This document shows, piece after piece, positions 1 to 7,451 of a DNA stretch of 27,128 nucleotides. The notes beneath the pieces were generated by a model that had not been told where the DNA came from, did not search any database, and was given only the letters and a program-made list of their open reading frames with translations. Origin of the DNA: an uncultured Porphyromonas sp. (GTDB taxonomy: Bacteria; Bacteroidota; Bacteroidia; Bacteroidales; Porphyromonadaceae); contig NZ_CAJZFJ010000029.1 of NCBI RefSeq assembly GCF_915070105.1, forward strand, positions 1-27,128, written 5' to 3'. Position 1 is the first letter of the stretch, and each line of letters starts with the position of its first letter. Made by a program: the position numbers and the translations under genes.

Positions 1-249
1 CTGCCCGCTCGAGAAGAGGAAGGTCAGGACGGAGAAGAAGGATACGATGATGACCGCTGAGAGGGCAAGCCCCAGCACGGTAGCGATGCGCCTATTTCTG
101 AAGTTCTCCTTAAGCAAGGAGCTAAGTCCCCTCAGTCCTCGGGTCATCCATGTGAAGATAGCCCCTCCGCTCTGAGTGCTGGCACCTGTGCTCCTGCGCT
201 CCCTCGTAGTGCTCCTACGCCCTGATGCTTGCTTTGTCGATTTGCTCAT
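1..249 (-). CDS. ftsK: Probable FtsK/SpoIIIE-type DNA translocase, N-terminal fragment
   Basis: Reading leftward from ATG (complement of 247-249), 83 codons stay open to the window edge, so only the N-terminus is present. The first ~50 residues are Ser/Thr/Arg-rich and hydrophilic. RNRRIATVLGLALSAV (about 51-66) then begins a hydrophobic segment running to about residue 80, ending FLFSSGQ. A short basic cytoplasmic tail followed by a first membrane helix ending near a '(F)xxxxDQ'-like turn is how Bacteroidetes FtsK proteins begin; FtsK pumps chromosome dimers apart at the division septum through its C-terminal motor. The motor domain is outside the window, so the assignment rests on the N-terminal pattern alone. 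A TAnnTTTG box on the minus strand 50 bases upstream supports this start. It could be another membrane protein with a basic N-tail. Confidence 0.55.
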   Translation of the reverse strand, partial: MSKSTKQASGRRSTTRERRSTGASTQSGGAIFTWMTRGLRGLSSLLKENFRNRRIATVLGLALSAVIIVSFFSVLTFLFSSGQ

Positions 250-299
250 TGATCTTTGCCTTGCTCCGTAGTGCTGTCTGCTAATACCTTATTAGGATA

Positions 300-307
300 C
301 AAAATTA
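300..307 (-). promoter_or_regulatory. Bacteroidetes -7 promoter box for the left-edge gene
   Basis: On the minus strand the sequence is TAATTTTG, an exact match to TAnnTTTG, 50 bases before the ATG at 249. No clear -33 TTTG is visible. A small inverted repeat, TAATA-CCT-TATTA (282-294), lies in the leader. Confidence 0.5.
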
Positions 308-399
308 CAGAAAGAACTGCATTCGTAGAAATACGCTAAAGGGAAGTCTCTACCCACTTCCTTCCTTGCCCTTTCCCGCCCTTGCTTTACCCCCTCTCG

Positions 400-487
400 G
401 AGGTGCCCTCAGTACCTCCGATGAGGTATGCCCGCTACCTCGATCGAGGTACTGAGGGTACCTCTCGGCAGGTAGTGGGGCTACCTC
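400..487. repeat. Phased array of GAGGTA/TACCTC half-sites, 23-bp period
   Basis: Half-sites: GAGGTG 400, TACCTC 413, GAGGTA 423, TACCTC 436, GAGGTA 446, TACCTC 459, CAGGTA 469, TACCTC 482. Steps alternate 13, 10, 13, 10, 13, 10, 13, so a 23-bp unit recurs about 3.5 times. TACCTCGATCGAGGTA (436-451) is a perfect 16-bp palindrome. The outer parts can also fold: 401-418 pairs with 446-463 with one mismatch. The array lies 94 bases before the purA promoter box. It may be a clustered operator or an extragenic palindromic repeat. Confidence 0.8.
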
Positions 488-580
488 CAGAGCCCCTCAG
501 AGGCCACCCGTAGGAGCTCCCCTCGGGCAATATCCTCCGCCAATGAGGATGCCAGCATAGGGGTCGTGAGCAAAAAAGAG

Positions 581-588
581 TATATTTG
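581..588 (+). promoter_or_regulatory. -7 promoter box of purA
   Basis: TATATTTG matches TAnnTTTG exactly. It is 138 bases before the purA ATG, implying a leader of roughly 130 nt. No good -33 TTTG is seen at the usual spacing. Confidence 0.55.
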
Positions 589-726
589 TGCTGTGCGAGT
601 TGCCTCCTATCACGAGTCTCCCTCCGTGGAGCTTGTGGGATGGAGGTCGCCGTGTGTACAGCGCAGGCTGGGCTGAACCAGTGCCTGCACGACACCTAAT
701 TATATAGAACAAATACATACAGTGCA

Positions 727-2013
727 ATGGAAAAGGTAGATGTCCTGCTCGGCCTACAGTGGGGCGACGAAGGTAAGGGAAAGATCGTGGACGTCCTGAC
801 GCCCGCCTATGACCTCATCGCCCGCTTCCAGGGTGGACCCAATGCGGGACATACGCTGGAGTTTGAGGGCAACAAGTACATCCTTCGCTCCATACCCTCG
901 GGGATCTTTCAGGGGGATAAGGTCAATGTGATCGGTAGTGGCGTCGTCCTCGATCCTATCCTATTCCGTGAGGAGGCAGAGTCGCTCTCCCGTAGCGGGC
1001 ATGACCTGAAGGGACGACTCGTTATCTCTCGTAAGGCACATCTAATCCTACCGACACATCGCCTCATAGATGCGGCACAAGAGGCCATGAAGGGCGATGC
1101 TAAGGTCGGGACGACAGGCAAGGGAATAGGCCCGACCTATACCGACAAAGTCGCCCGCACCGGCCTGCGTGTCGGAGATACGGAACACGACTTCTCTAAG
1201 AAATATCAAGAGGCAAAGCAGCGTCACCTTACCCTGCTTCGTGCCTACGACTATCCCACAGACGGGCTGGAGGCTCTGGAGCGCGAATGGCTCAACGCCA
1301 TCGAGTATCTCCGTCAGTACTCCTTCGTAGATAGTGAGCAGTACCTAGGCCGTGCCCTACGTGAGGGTCGCCGTGTGCTCGCCGAGGGGGCGCAGGGCTC
1401 GATGCTGGACATTGACTTCGGCTCCTATCCCTTCGTTACCTCTAGCAACACGATCGCTGCTGGCTGCTGTACCGGACTGGGGATTGCCCCACGGAGTATC
1501 GGCGAGGTCTATGGGATCTTCAAGGCCTATTGTACTCGTGTCGGCTCAGGGCCTTTCCCGACAGAGCTAGAGGACGAGACTGGCGAACGCCTCTGCACCC
1601 TCGGGCATGAGTTCGGGTCGGTCACGGGGCGTCGTAGACGCTGCGGCTGGCTCGACCTTGTAGCACTTCGCTATACCATCATGCTGAGCGGAGTGACGAG
1701 ACTGATCATGATGAAGAGTGATGTCCTCGACACCTTTGACACCATACGTATCTGCACTCGCTACCGTATCCATGGCACAGAGACCGAGGATCTGCCCTAC
1801 GAACTAGCAGGGGATGTTGAGCCCATCTATGAGGAGCTCCCCGGCTGGCGATGCGATACCTCTCGTATGACCTCTGCGGAGGAGTTCCCACAGGAGCTAC
1901 GTGACTATATCGCCTTCATTGAGGGGGCAGTCGGAGTACCCATTGCAGTAGTATCAGTAGGACCTGACCGAGAGCAAACCATCACACTGCACCCCACTCT
2001 CTTGCCTCACTAA
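727..2013 (+). CDS. purA: Adenylosuccinate synthetase
   Basis: Catalyses the GTP-dependent joining of IMP and aspartate to adenylosuccinate, the first committed step from IMP to AMP, in the cytoplasm. The 428 residues match the family's usual length. Visible signatures: WGDEGKGK (12-19) with catalytic Asp14, GPNAGHT (37-43) with catalytic His42, GTTGKGIGP (128-136), GSGPFPTEL near 280, and an Arg-rich TGRRRRCGWLDL segment near 300 that binds IMP and GTP. The ATG at 727 gives the canonical N-terminus. It heads a plus-strand group with folC 8 bases downstream and an MFS gene after that. Transcription probably starts from the box at 581-588, preceded by the 23-bp dyad array. Nothing in the protein is unusual. 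Confidence 0.98.
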   Translation: MEKVDVLLGLQWGDEGKGKIVDVLTPAYDLIARFQGGPNAGHTLEFEGNKYILRSIPSGIFQGDKVNVIGSGVVLDPILFREEAESLSRSGHDLKGRLVISRKAHLILPTHRLIDAAQEAMKGDAKVGTTGKGIGPTYTDKVARTGLRVGDTEHDFSKKYQEAKQRHLTLLRAYDYPTDGLEALEREWLNAIEYLRQYSFVDSEQYLGRALREGRRVLAEGAQGSMLDIDFGSYPFVTSSNTIAAGCCTGLGIAPRSIGEVYGIFKAYCTRVGSGPFPTELEDETGERLCTLGHEFGSVTGRRRRCGWLDLVALRYTIMLSGVTRLIMMKSDVLDTFDTIRICTRYRIHGTETEDLPYELAGDVEPIYEELPGWRCDTSRMTSAEEFPQELRDYIAFIEGAVGVPIAVVSVGPDREQTITLHPTLLPH

Positions 2014-2021
2014 GCCCCACG

Positions 2022-3356
2022 ATGACCTATCAGGAGGCACTGCACTTCCTCTATACGGCTACCCCAGTCTTCCAGCGAGATGGCGGTAGCGCCTACAAGC
2101 CTGGGCTAGAGACAACCCGAGCCCTCGATGCCTACTACCAGCACCCACACACCGCCTATAAGACGATCCACGTGGCAGGGACGAATGGCAAGGGCTCTAC
2201 CTCACACAGCCTAGCCAGTATCCTCATGGCCGCTGGCTACCGAGTAGGGCTATTTACCTCGCCCCACTTGGTGGACTTCAGGGAGCGTATCCGTGTAGAC
2301 GGAGAGGTGGTGAGCGAGGAGTTTGTCATCAGCTTTGTAGAGGAAGTGCGTCCCCTTGTCGAGCAATACCGCCCCTCGTTCTTCGAGCTAACTACCCTCA
2401 TGGCACTCGTGTACTTCCGTCAGGCTCACGTCGATATCGCTGTGATAGAAGTGGGCATGGGGGGCAGACTTGATAGTACTAACATCATCCAGCCTCTACT
2501 CTCCATCATCACGGGGATCAGCCTAGACCATACGCAGTACCTCGGGGATACCCTCACCGAGATAGCCGGGGAGAAGGCTGGGATTATCAAGGCTAAGACC
2601 CCAGTGGTCATCGGGCATACCGAGGAGTCGGAGGTACGCCAAGTCTTCGTACAAAGGGCTCAGGAGCTATGTGCGCCTATTGCCTTTGCCGACGAGGAGG
2701 TCATAGTCTCCACTGCAGAGACTCAGCCCCACGGACAGCTCTTCACCCTCGATCCATCCTCACCTATCCTTACCTCTCCTCATAGGTTGCTTTCTACCCC
2801 CTCGCTATTCTTCGGTTTGCAGGGAGGTGTCCAGCGACTGAACCTAAGGACGATCCTCACGGCTACTCGTATCTTGACCTCCGTGGGGCTCGAAGTCTCG
2901 GAGGAGGCTCTACGGGCAGGCCTTCGGGATGTAGCCCAGAGGACAGGGCTAAGAGGACGTTGGGAGATCGTGGAGACAGACCCGCTACTTATATGTGACA
3001 CGGGACACAACGAGGAGGGCATTCGCTACGTTACCGAGGGGCTACGAGCCCTAGAGCGTCCACTGAGGATCATCTTTGGCATGGTCAGTGACAAGGATAT
3101 AACCTCCGCCCTCTCCGCCCTACCACCCGAGGCGACCTACTACTTCACCGAGGCCTCTGTCCCTAGGGCAATGCCTGCAGGGGAGCTCCTTCGTCTAGCT
3201 ACGGAGTGCGGTCTGAAGGGACGGGCATTTCCCACTCTAGCCTCCGCCCTAGAGACGGCGAAGGCAGAGCGAGCGTCTCAGGATGTCCTCTTCGTAGGGG
3301 GAAGTAACTTCCTCGTGGCAGATCTATTGGAATATCAATCAACTCACAAATTATAA
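2022..3356 (+). CDS. folC: Bifunctional folylpolyglutamate / dihydrofolate synthase
   Basis: Mur-ligase-type ATP-dependent enzyme that adds glutamate to dihydropteroate and/or to folates, retaining them in the cell. The 444 residues fit FolC. The P-loop GTNGKGS is at 53-59; EVGMGGRLDSTN (143-154) holds the metal-binding Glu and the ribose/phosphate loop; LDHTQYLG (168-175) and EKAGI (184-188) follow, with Lys185 at the position that is carbamylated in the family. The C-terminal domain has the ICDTGHNEEG motif near residue 327. It begins 8 bases after purA and ends 5 bases before the MFS gene, so the three are probably co-transcribed. Whether it has both activities cannot be told from sequence; bifunctionality is the default in bacteria with one folC. 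Confidence 0.97.
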   Translation: MTYQEALHFLYTATPVFQRDGGSAYKPGLETTRALDAYYQHPHTAYKTIHVAGTNGKGSTSHSLASILMAAGYRVGLFTSPHLVDFRERIRVDGEVVSEEFVISFVEEVRPLVEQYRPSFFELTTLMALVYFRQAHVDIAVIEVGMGGRLDSTNIIQPLLSIITGISLDHTQYLGDTLTEIAGEKAGIIKAKTPVVIGHTEESEVRQVFVQRAQELCAPIAFADEEVIVSTAETQPHGQLFTLDPSSPILTSPHRLLSTPSLFFGLQGGVQRLNLRTILTATRILTSVGLEVSEEALRAGLRDVAQRTGLRGRWEIVETDPLLICDTGHNEEGIRYVTEGLRALERPLRIIFGMVSDKDITSALSALPPEATYYFTEASVPRAMPAGELLRLATECGLKGRAFPTLASALETAKAERASQDVLFVGGSNFLVADLLEYQSTHKL

Positions 3357-3361
3357 TCTCT

Positions 3362-4774
3362 ATGGAACAACTACGTAGCTCCCTCCGAGACAAACCCGCA
3401 GCTCGCTGGGGAGCACTAGCACTGATCTCACTGACGATGTTCTTTGCCTACATGTTCGTTGACGTGCTTTCGCCCGTCAAGATCCTTGTAGAGAAGGAGC
3501 TCGGGTGGGACTCTACGGTCTTCGGACTCTATGGGGGAAGTGAATTCTTCCTTAACGTATTCGTTGGCTTCCTGATCCTAGCAGGCATCATCCTAGATAA
3601 GATGGGAGTCCGCTTCACGGCTCTACTCTCAGGATCGCTGATGGTCCTAGGGGCAGGGCTCAAGGTTTATGCTCTTAGTGCCACCTTCCGTAACGGGGGG
3701 ATAGGCTATGAGACGATCAGTGGCCTCACTGGAGGTATCAAGAATGTCTTCGGATGGGAGCTACCACCGACGGCACTGCTTGCTTGCTTAGGCTTCATGA
3801 TCTTTGGTTGTGGCACCGAGATGGCAGGTGTGACGGTGTCCCGAGCCATTGTCAAGTGGTTCAAGGGTAAGGAAATGGCGCTAGCCATGGGTATAGAGAT
3901 GGCACTAGCTCGCTTCGGGGTCTTCATGATCTTCCGCATCTCTCCTTGGCTATCCGAGAAGTTTGAGTCAGTACAGGCTCCAGTGATCTTCTGTGCGCTC
4001 CTGCTGTGCATTGGCCTGCTCCTCTATGTCGTGTATTGGTTCATGGATCGTGCACTTGATAATGAACTTGGAGACGAGGAAGTAGAGGAAGAGGAACCCT
4101 TTAAGTTCAGTGACCTCGGTAAGGTCTTTGGTAAGGGTATCTTCTGGATCGTAGCACTCCTCTGTGTACTTTACTACTCAGCCATCTTCCCCTTCCAGAA
4201 GTTTGCCACCGAGATGCTCCACTATAAGGTGGGCTTCGAGCTAAAGGAAGCTTCGGATATCTTCAGCTACTTCCCTATCGGAGCTATGATTGTTACCCCC
4301 TTCTTGGGGTACTTCCTCGACCGCAAGGGTAAGGGGGCTACCATGCTTATCCTAGGCTCGATCCTGATGATCGTCTGCCACATGACCTTTGCGCTGTATC
4401 CCTTTGTGAGTGGTAGCTCGTCTAGTACAGCCGTGGCCTTCGCAGCGATTATACTCCTCGGGATCTCCTTCTCACTCGTGCCTGCTACGCTCTGGCCTTC
4501 CGTGCCCAAGCTTATAGATAATAAGGTACTGGGGTCTGCCTACTCAGCCATCTTCTGGATACAGAATGTCGGTCTGATGTCTGTGCCTATCATCGTGGGT
4601 AGTGTGCTGGACAGCGTGAACAAGAATGTGCCCGAAGGTCAGCCCAAGGACTACACGCTGGCGATGCTCATCTTCGCTAGCTTCGGTGTCGCAGCCTTCG
4701 TGCTTAGTGCCTTCCTGAAGGTCGTAGACAAGAAGAAGGGGTATGGGCTAGAGCTCCCCAACGTCAAGAAGTAA
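3362..4774 (+). CDS. Major facilitator superfamily transporter
   Basis: A 470-residue polytopic inner-membrane protein with about twelve hydrophobic segments. The first helix begins near residue 18; a long acidic cytoplasmic loop (ELGDEEVEEEEPF, about 234-246) separates the two six-helix halves, and the protein ends in a short basic tail (KVVDKKKGYG). GIILDKMGVRF (about 75-85) and GYFLDRKGKG (about 318-327) fit the MFS loop 2-3 and 8-9 motif (G-x3-D-R/K-x-G-x-R/K). The pattern resembles the MFSD1-like branch, but the substrate cannot be read from sequence. It starts 5 bases after folC and is probably the last gene of the purA-folC unit; a stem-loop at 4832-4894 follows. A link to folate or purines is not implied by position alone. 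Confidence 0.9.
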   Translation: MEQLRSSLRDKPAARWGALALISLTMFFAYMFVDVLSPVKILVEKELGWDSTVFGLYGGSEFFLNVFVGFLILAGIILDKMGVRFTALLSGSLMVLGAGLKVYALSATFRNGGIGYETISGLTGGIKNVFGWELPPTALLACLGFMIFGCGTEMAGVTVSRAIVKWFKGKEMALAMGIEMALARFGVFMIFRISPWLSEKFESVQAPVIFCALLLCIGLLLYVVYWFMDRALDNELGDEEVEEEEPFKFSDLGKVFGKGIFWIVALLCVLYYSAIFPFQKFATEMLHYKVGFELKEASDIFSYFPIGAMIVTPFLGYFLDRKGKGATMLILGSILMIVCHMTFALYPFVSGSSSSTAVAFAAIILLGISFSLVPATLWPSVPKLIDNKVLGSAYSAIFWIQNVGLMSVPIIVGSVLDSVNKNVPEGQPKDYTLAMLIFASFGVAAFVLSAFLKVVDKKKGYGLELPNVKK

Positions 4775-4830
4775 TCCCCTACTAGGGCGTCCGAAGAGCC
4801 TCCTCTGAGGTGCCCTCACATCCACTTACT

Positions 4831-4895
4831 GAGGTTCCCCCGTAACCTCCGAGATGTTTCCCCTAGAGACGTCACGGAGGTTACGGGGGAACCTA
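4831..4895. repeat. Perfect 20-bp inverted repeat built from two GAGGTT-N7-AACCT dyads
   Basis: Bases 4832-4851 are exactly complementary to 4875-4894, with a 23-nt loop. Each arm contains GAGGTT, seven bases, then AACCT(C/a), at 4831-4849 and 4877-4895. This is the same 19-bp dyad as in the 400-487 array, and the two copies are 46 bp apart, twice the 23-bp period seen there. A 12-mer, GAGGTGCCCTCA, at 4807-4818 is identical to 400-411. There is no T-run after the stem, but it could still end folC-MFS transcripts. The right arm ends 17 bases before the next promoter's -7 box, so it would cover the -33 region. Confidence 0.8.
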
Positions 4896-4911
4896 TATGG
4901 GGGTACTTATG

Positions 4912-4919
4912 TATCTTTG
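4912..4919 (+). promoter_or_regulatory. -7 promoter box of the sigma-54 activator gene
   Basis: TATCTTTG matches TAnnTTTG exactly, 25 bases before ATG 4945. An in-frame upstream ATG at 4897 lies before this box and would not be on the transcript, which settles the start at 4945. Confidence 0.65.
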
Positions 4920-4944
4920 TAGGGCGAAACGATTAGACAGACAG

Positions 4945-6258
4945 ATGAGCATAGATATTCAGCCGATCAAGCATCGCTTTGGGATCATAGGCACGAGCCC
5001 CCTCCTCGACCATGCTATCCGTATAGCTGTCCAGGTCGCCCCTACGGATATGTCCGTACTCGTTATCGGGGAGAGTGGAGTAGGGAAGGAGAACTTTCCT
5101 AAGATCATTCATCAGAACAGCGTCCGCAAGCATGGCCCCTATATCGCTGTGAACTGTGGTGCGATACCTGAGGGGACGATCGACTCGGAGCTATTCGGCC
5201 ACCTCAAGGGCTCCTTCACGGGGGCTATCACCGATCGTAAGGGCTACTTTCAGGAGGCTTCGGGGGGGACGATCTTCCTTGACGAGGTGGGCGAGTTACC
5301 CTTAGCCACACAGGCACGTCTACTGCGTGTGCTGGAGACGGGTGAGTTCATCCCTGTCGGAGCAAGCCAAGCTCAGAAGACGGATGTGCGCATCATAGCT
5401 GCCACGAACGTGAACCTACACGAGGCGGTGGAGCGAGGGCGATTCCGTGAAGACTTGCTCTTTCGCCTGAATACAGTCCCTATTGAAGTCCCACCTCTGC
5501 GTAGCCGAGTACAGGATATTCCTTTGCTCTTTAGGTTCTTCGCCTCTATGAGTGCAGAGCGGTACAACATGCCCGCACTTCGCCTTACCCCAGAGGCAAC
5601 GGAACTCCTACAGAGCTATCGCTGGCCAGGAAACATACGTGAGCTACGTAACTTCACTGACCGAGTGAGCGTACTGGAGGAGGAGAGACAGGTCACAGCC
5701 GAGATCGTGCGCAAGTACCTCCCCCGAACACCCGAAGGGGATTACCATCCAGCCCTTCGCCAGGCAACCTATGCGGGGAGTGAGGGCAATACCTTCGCCA
5801 ACGAGCGTGAGATCCTCTATCAGGTACTCTTTGATATGAAGAAGGACATGGCAGAGATGAAGAGCCTCGTGGCAAGTATCATGCGTGGCGAGGTGAAGAT
5901 ACCTACTTCGCCGACTGCCCACGCAGACTACGGCTCTGCAGACCTGCATCACGCTCTGCCACCTCAACTGCAACCCGCAGAGGAGGGCTATGTCCCAGCT
6001 TCCGTACATCACGTAGAGCTCACCCCTAGGGAGACGGTGATCAGTGTGCCAGGGCATCACGCCTCCTCACACAAGGTACACGACGAAGAGCCCGACTACG
6101 AAGAGCAGCCACTCTCCCTGGAGGATGTAGAGCGCAATATGATCATCGCTGCGCTTGCCCGTCATGAGGGGAGACGCAGACCCGCTGCGGAGGATCTCAA
6201 GATCTCCGAGCGTACCCTATATAGAAAGATCAAGGAATATGGCATCGATTCGGAATAG
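4945..6258 (+). CDS. Sigma-54-dependent transcriptional activator (AAA+ plus Fis-type HTH), no receiver domain
   Basis: Enhancer-binding protein that uses ATP hydrolysis to open RpoN promoters. Of 437 residues, the AAA+ core spans about 13-240: Walker A GESGVGKE (42-49), the sigma-54 contact loop as GSFTGA (89-94) rather than textbook GAFTGA, Walker B GGTIFLDEVGE (107-117), arginine-finger region GRFREDLLFRLN (165-176) and WPGNIRELRN (227-236). A His/Pro-rich linker of about 130 residues follows, then a Fis-like HTH at about 395-435 (ISERTLYRKIKEYG). There is no phosphoacceptor or GAF domain; the protein enters the AAA+ domain after about a dozen residues, so its signal is unknown. The start at 4945 is chosen because a promoter box sits at 4912-4919. 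The 3' end overlaps lptE by 20 bases. Confidence 0.95.
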   Translation: MSIDIQPIKHRFGIIGTSPLLDHAIRIAVQVAPTDMSVLVIGESGVGKENFPKIIHQNSVRKHGPYIAVNCGAIPEGTIDSELFGHLKGSFTGAITDRKGYFQEASGGTIFLDEVGELPLATQARLLRVLETGEFIPVGASQAQKTDVRIIAATNVNLHEAVERGRFREDLLFRLNTVPIEVPPLRSRVQDIPLLFRFFASMSAERYNMPALRLTPEATELLQSYRWPGNIRELRNFTDRVSVLEEERQVTAEIVRKYLPRTPEGDYHPALRQATYAGSEGNTFANEREILYQVLFDMKKDMAEMKSLVASIMRGEVKIPTSPTAHADYGSADLHHALPPQLQPAEEGYVPASVHHVELTPRETVISVPGHHASSHKVHDEEPDYEEQPLSLEDVERNMIIAALARHEGRRRPAAEDLKISERTLYRKIKEYGIDSE

Positions 6259-6763
6259 ACTCTACGCCTTCGTCTCCTGCGCCCTCGTGTGCATCCTCTG
6301 CCTAGGCTGTAGTGTGAGCTACAAGTTCAATGGCGGGGCAATAGACTACACCCAGCTCAAGACTATCTCCATAGGAGAAGTCTTCAACAAGGCTCCGATC
6401 GTATATCCACCCCTAGCGGCGAGCTTCACCGAACAGCTCAAGGATTACTACGTCAGCCGTACCCGCCTAGACCTAGTACCTCAGGCGGGTGACCTAGAGC
6501 TCAACTGTACCATCACAGGCTATGACCTAGCACCGATGTCGATAGGACAGGACAACTTCGCCGAGCGTACCGTCTTCACGGTAACGGTACAGGTGAAGTA
6601 TGTGAACCGAGCTAATGAAAAGGAAAGCTTCGATAGATCCTTCAAGGCCTATCGCGACTTTCCTCGTGCACAGCCCTTCGTAGGCGTGCAGGACGACTTG
6701 CTAAGAGAGATCACCGAGGATCTGATCAAGCAGATCTTTAATGCTACCGTAGAGAACTGGTAA
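6239..6763 (+). CDS. lptE: LPS-assembly lipoprotein LptE-like
   Basis: A 174-residue lipoprotein. The basic N-terminus (MASIRNR) is followed by a hydrophobic core and LCLGC, with the predicted lipidated Cys at 24; the -3 residue is Cys, slightly off the usual Leu. The mature part (CSVSYKFNGGAIDY, then a conserved PPLAASFTEQLKDYY region and a beta-rich C-terminus) fits the Bacteroidetes LptE group, the outer-membrane partner of LptD that delivers LPS to the surface. The ATG at 6239 is used because it begins at the signal peptide; an in-frame ATG at 6155 would add 28 residues lying within the upstream gene. The start lies 20 bases inside the sigma-54 activator gene, so translation may be coupled. 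It is followed 2 bases later by the TPR-like gene. Confidence 0.85.
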   Translation: MASIRNRLYAFVSCALVCILCLGCSVSYKFNGGAIDYTQLKTISIGEVFNKAPIVYPPLAASFTEQLKDYYVSRTRLDLVPQAGDLELNCTITGYDLAPMSIGQDNFAERTVFTVTVQVKYVNRANEKESFDRSFKAYRDFPRAQPFVGVQDDLLREITEDLIKQIFNATVENW

Positions 6764-6765
6764 CG

Positions 6766-7443
6766 ATGCGCCGAGAAGAACTATACAGCTACCTAGCTGA
6801 CCCCGACCGCTTGACCCCAGAGAGCCTGCCAGCTGTCACTCAGCTCTATGAGGCTTATCCCTATTGTGGGGTCTTCGCCTTCCTATACCTATATAATCTG
6901 TGTATAGCAGAGGACGTGCGTTATCCCTCCGAGCTACGTCGGCTGGCACCGATAGTGCCAGACCGAGAGCGGCTCTTCCGCTTGGTCGAGGGACGTCGCC
7001 CCACAGCCGATCCTGTGGCTACGACAGAGGCTGAGCCCGACCCCTTCGCCCTCATTGATACCTTCCTCGATGGTGCTCGCTCCTCGGGTGAAGCACTACC
7101 TGATAGCCTCCACCTAGAGGGGGCACCCGTGGCAAACGATTATTTCGCAGCGGAGGATCAGACAGAAAAGGAGACGACGCTTGATGAGCTCCTTCCGACC
7201 CTTGACATGGAATCCAAGGCTGCACCTACACCCTCTCCTGCCTCCCCGTCAGAGGGGGAAGATGAGGAGGATGGCTTGCTCTCCGAAAGCCTCTCTAAGA
7301 TCTATATTCAGCAGGGGCATTATGATAAGGCTCTGAGGATTATACGCTCTCTTAGTTTGAATTATCCAGAGAAAAGTCGTTTCTTTGCAGACCAGATACG
7401 CTTCTTAGAGCGCATTATAGAGAATAATACAATAGATAAATAG
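6766..7443 (+). CDS. Conserved Bacteroidetes protein with a C-terminal TPR-like segment
   Basis: 225 residues, function unknown. The N-terminal ~75 residues are helical (LYSYLADPDRLTPESLPAVT, then EAYPYCGVFAFLYLYNL). The middle (~80-170) is acidic and low in complexity, rich in Pro, Ala and Glu. The C-terminus (~175-222) reads as a helix pair of TPR type: LSESLSKIYIQQGHYDKAL, with the Tyr/Gly/Ala pattern of a TPR, then YPEKSRFFADQIRFLERII. No signal peptide or membrane helix is seen, so it is probably cytoplasmic or membrane-associated through partners. It starts 2 bases after lptE and ends 8 bases before secG, suggesting one transcript linking LPS export, this protein and Sec translocation. 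Only the TPR-like call is supported. Confidence 0.85.
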   Translation: MRREELYSYLADPDRLTPESLPAVTQLYEAYPYCGVFAFLYLYNLCIAEDVRYPSELRRLAPIVPDRERLFRLVEGRRPTADPVATTEAEPDPFALIDTFLDGARSSGEALPDSLHLEGAPVANDYFAAEDQTEKETTLDELLPTLDMESKAAPTPSPASPSEGEDEEDGLLSESLSKIYIQQGHYDKALRIIRSLSLNYPEKSRFFADQIRFLERIIENNTIDK

Positions 7444-7451
7444 ATAGGAAT

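Larger units (their letters stand above)
250..726. other. Divergent intergenic region between ftsK and purA
   Basis: No convincing gene. It holds a minus-strand promoter box (300-307), a phased array of GAGGTA/TACCTC half-sites (about 400-487), a plus-strand promoter box (581-588) and a long purA leader. Short open frames on the minus strand here (435-695, 497-727) run through the array and the purA leader, have no family resemblance and are not accepted. Confidence 0.7.

Noticed and set aside
581..726. Purine riboswitch in the purA leader
   Set aside because: I could not find the three-way-junction core of known purine riboswitches by eye; the leader is only noted as long.
435..727. Two short minus-strand frames upstream of purA
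   Set aside because: They run through the repeat array and purA leader, overlap each other in different frames and show no protein-like pattern.
5644..6060. 138-codon minus-strand frame inside the sigma-54 activator gene
   Set aside because: It is antisense to the linker region of a well-supported gene, with no recognisable domain.
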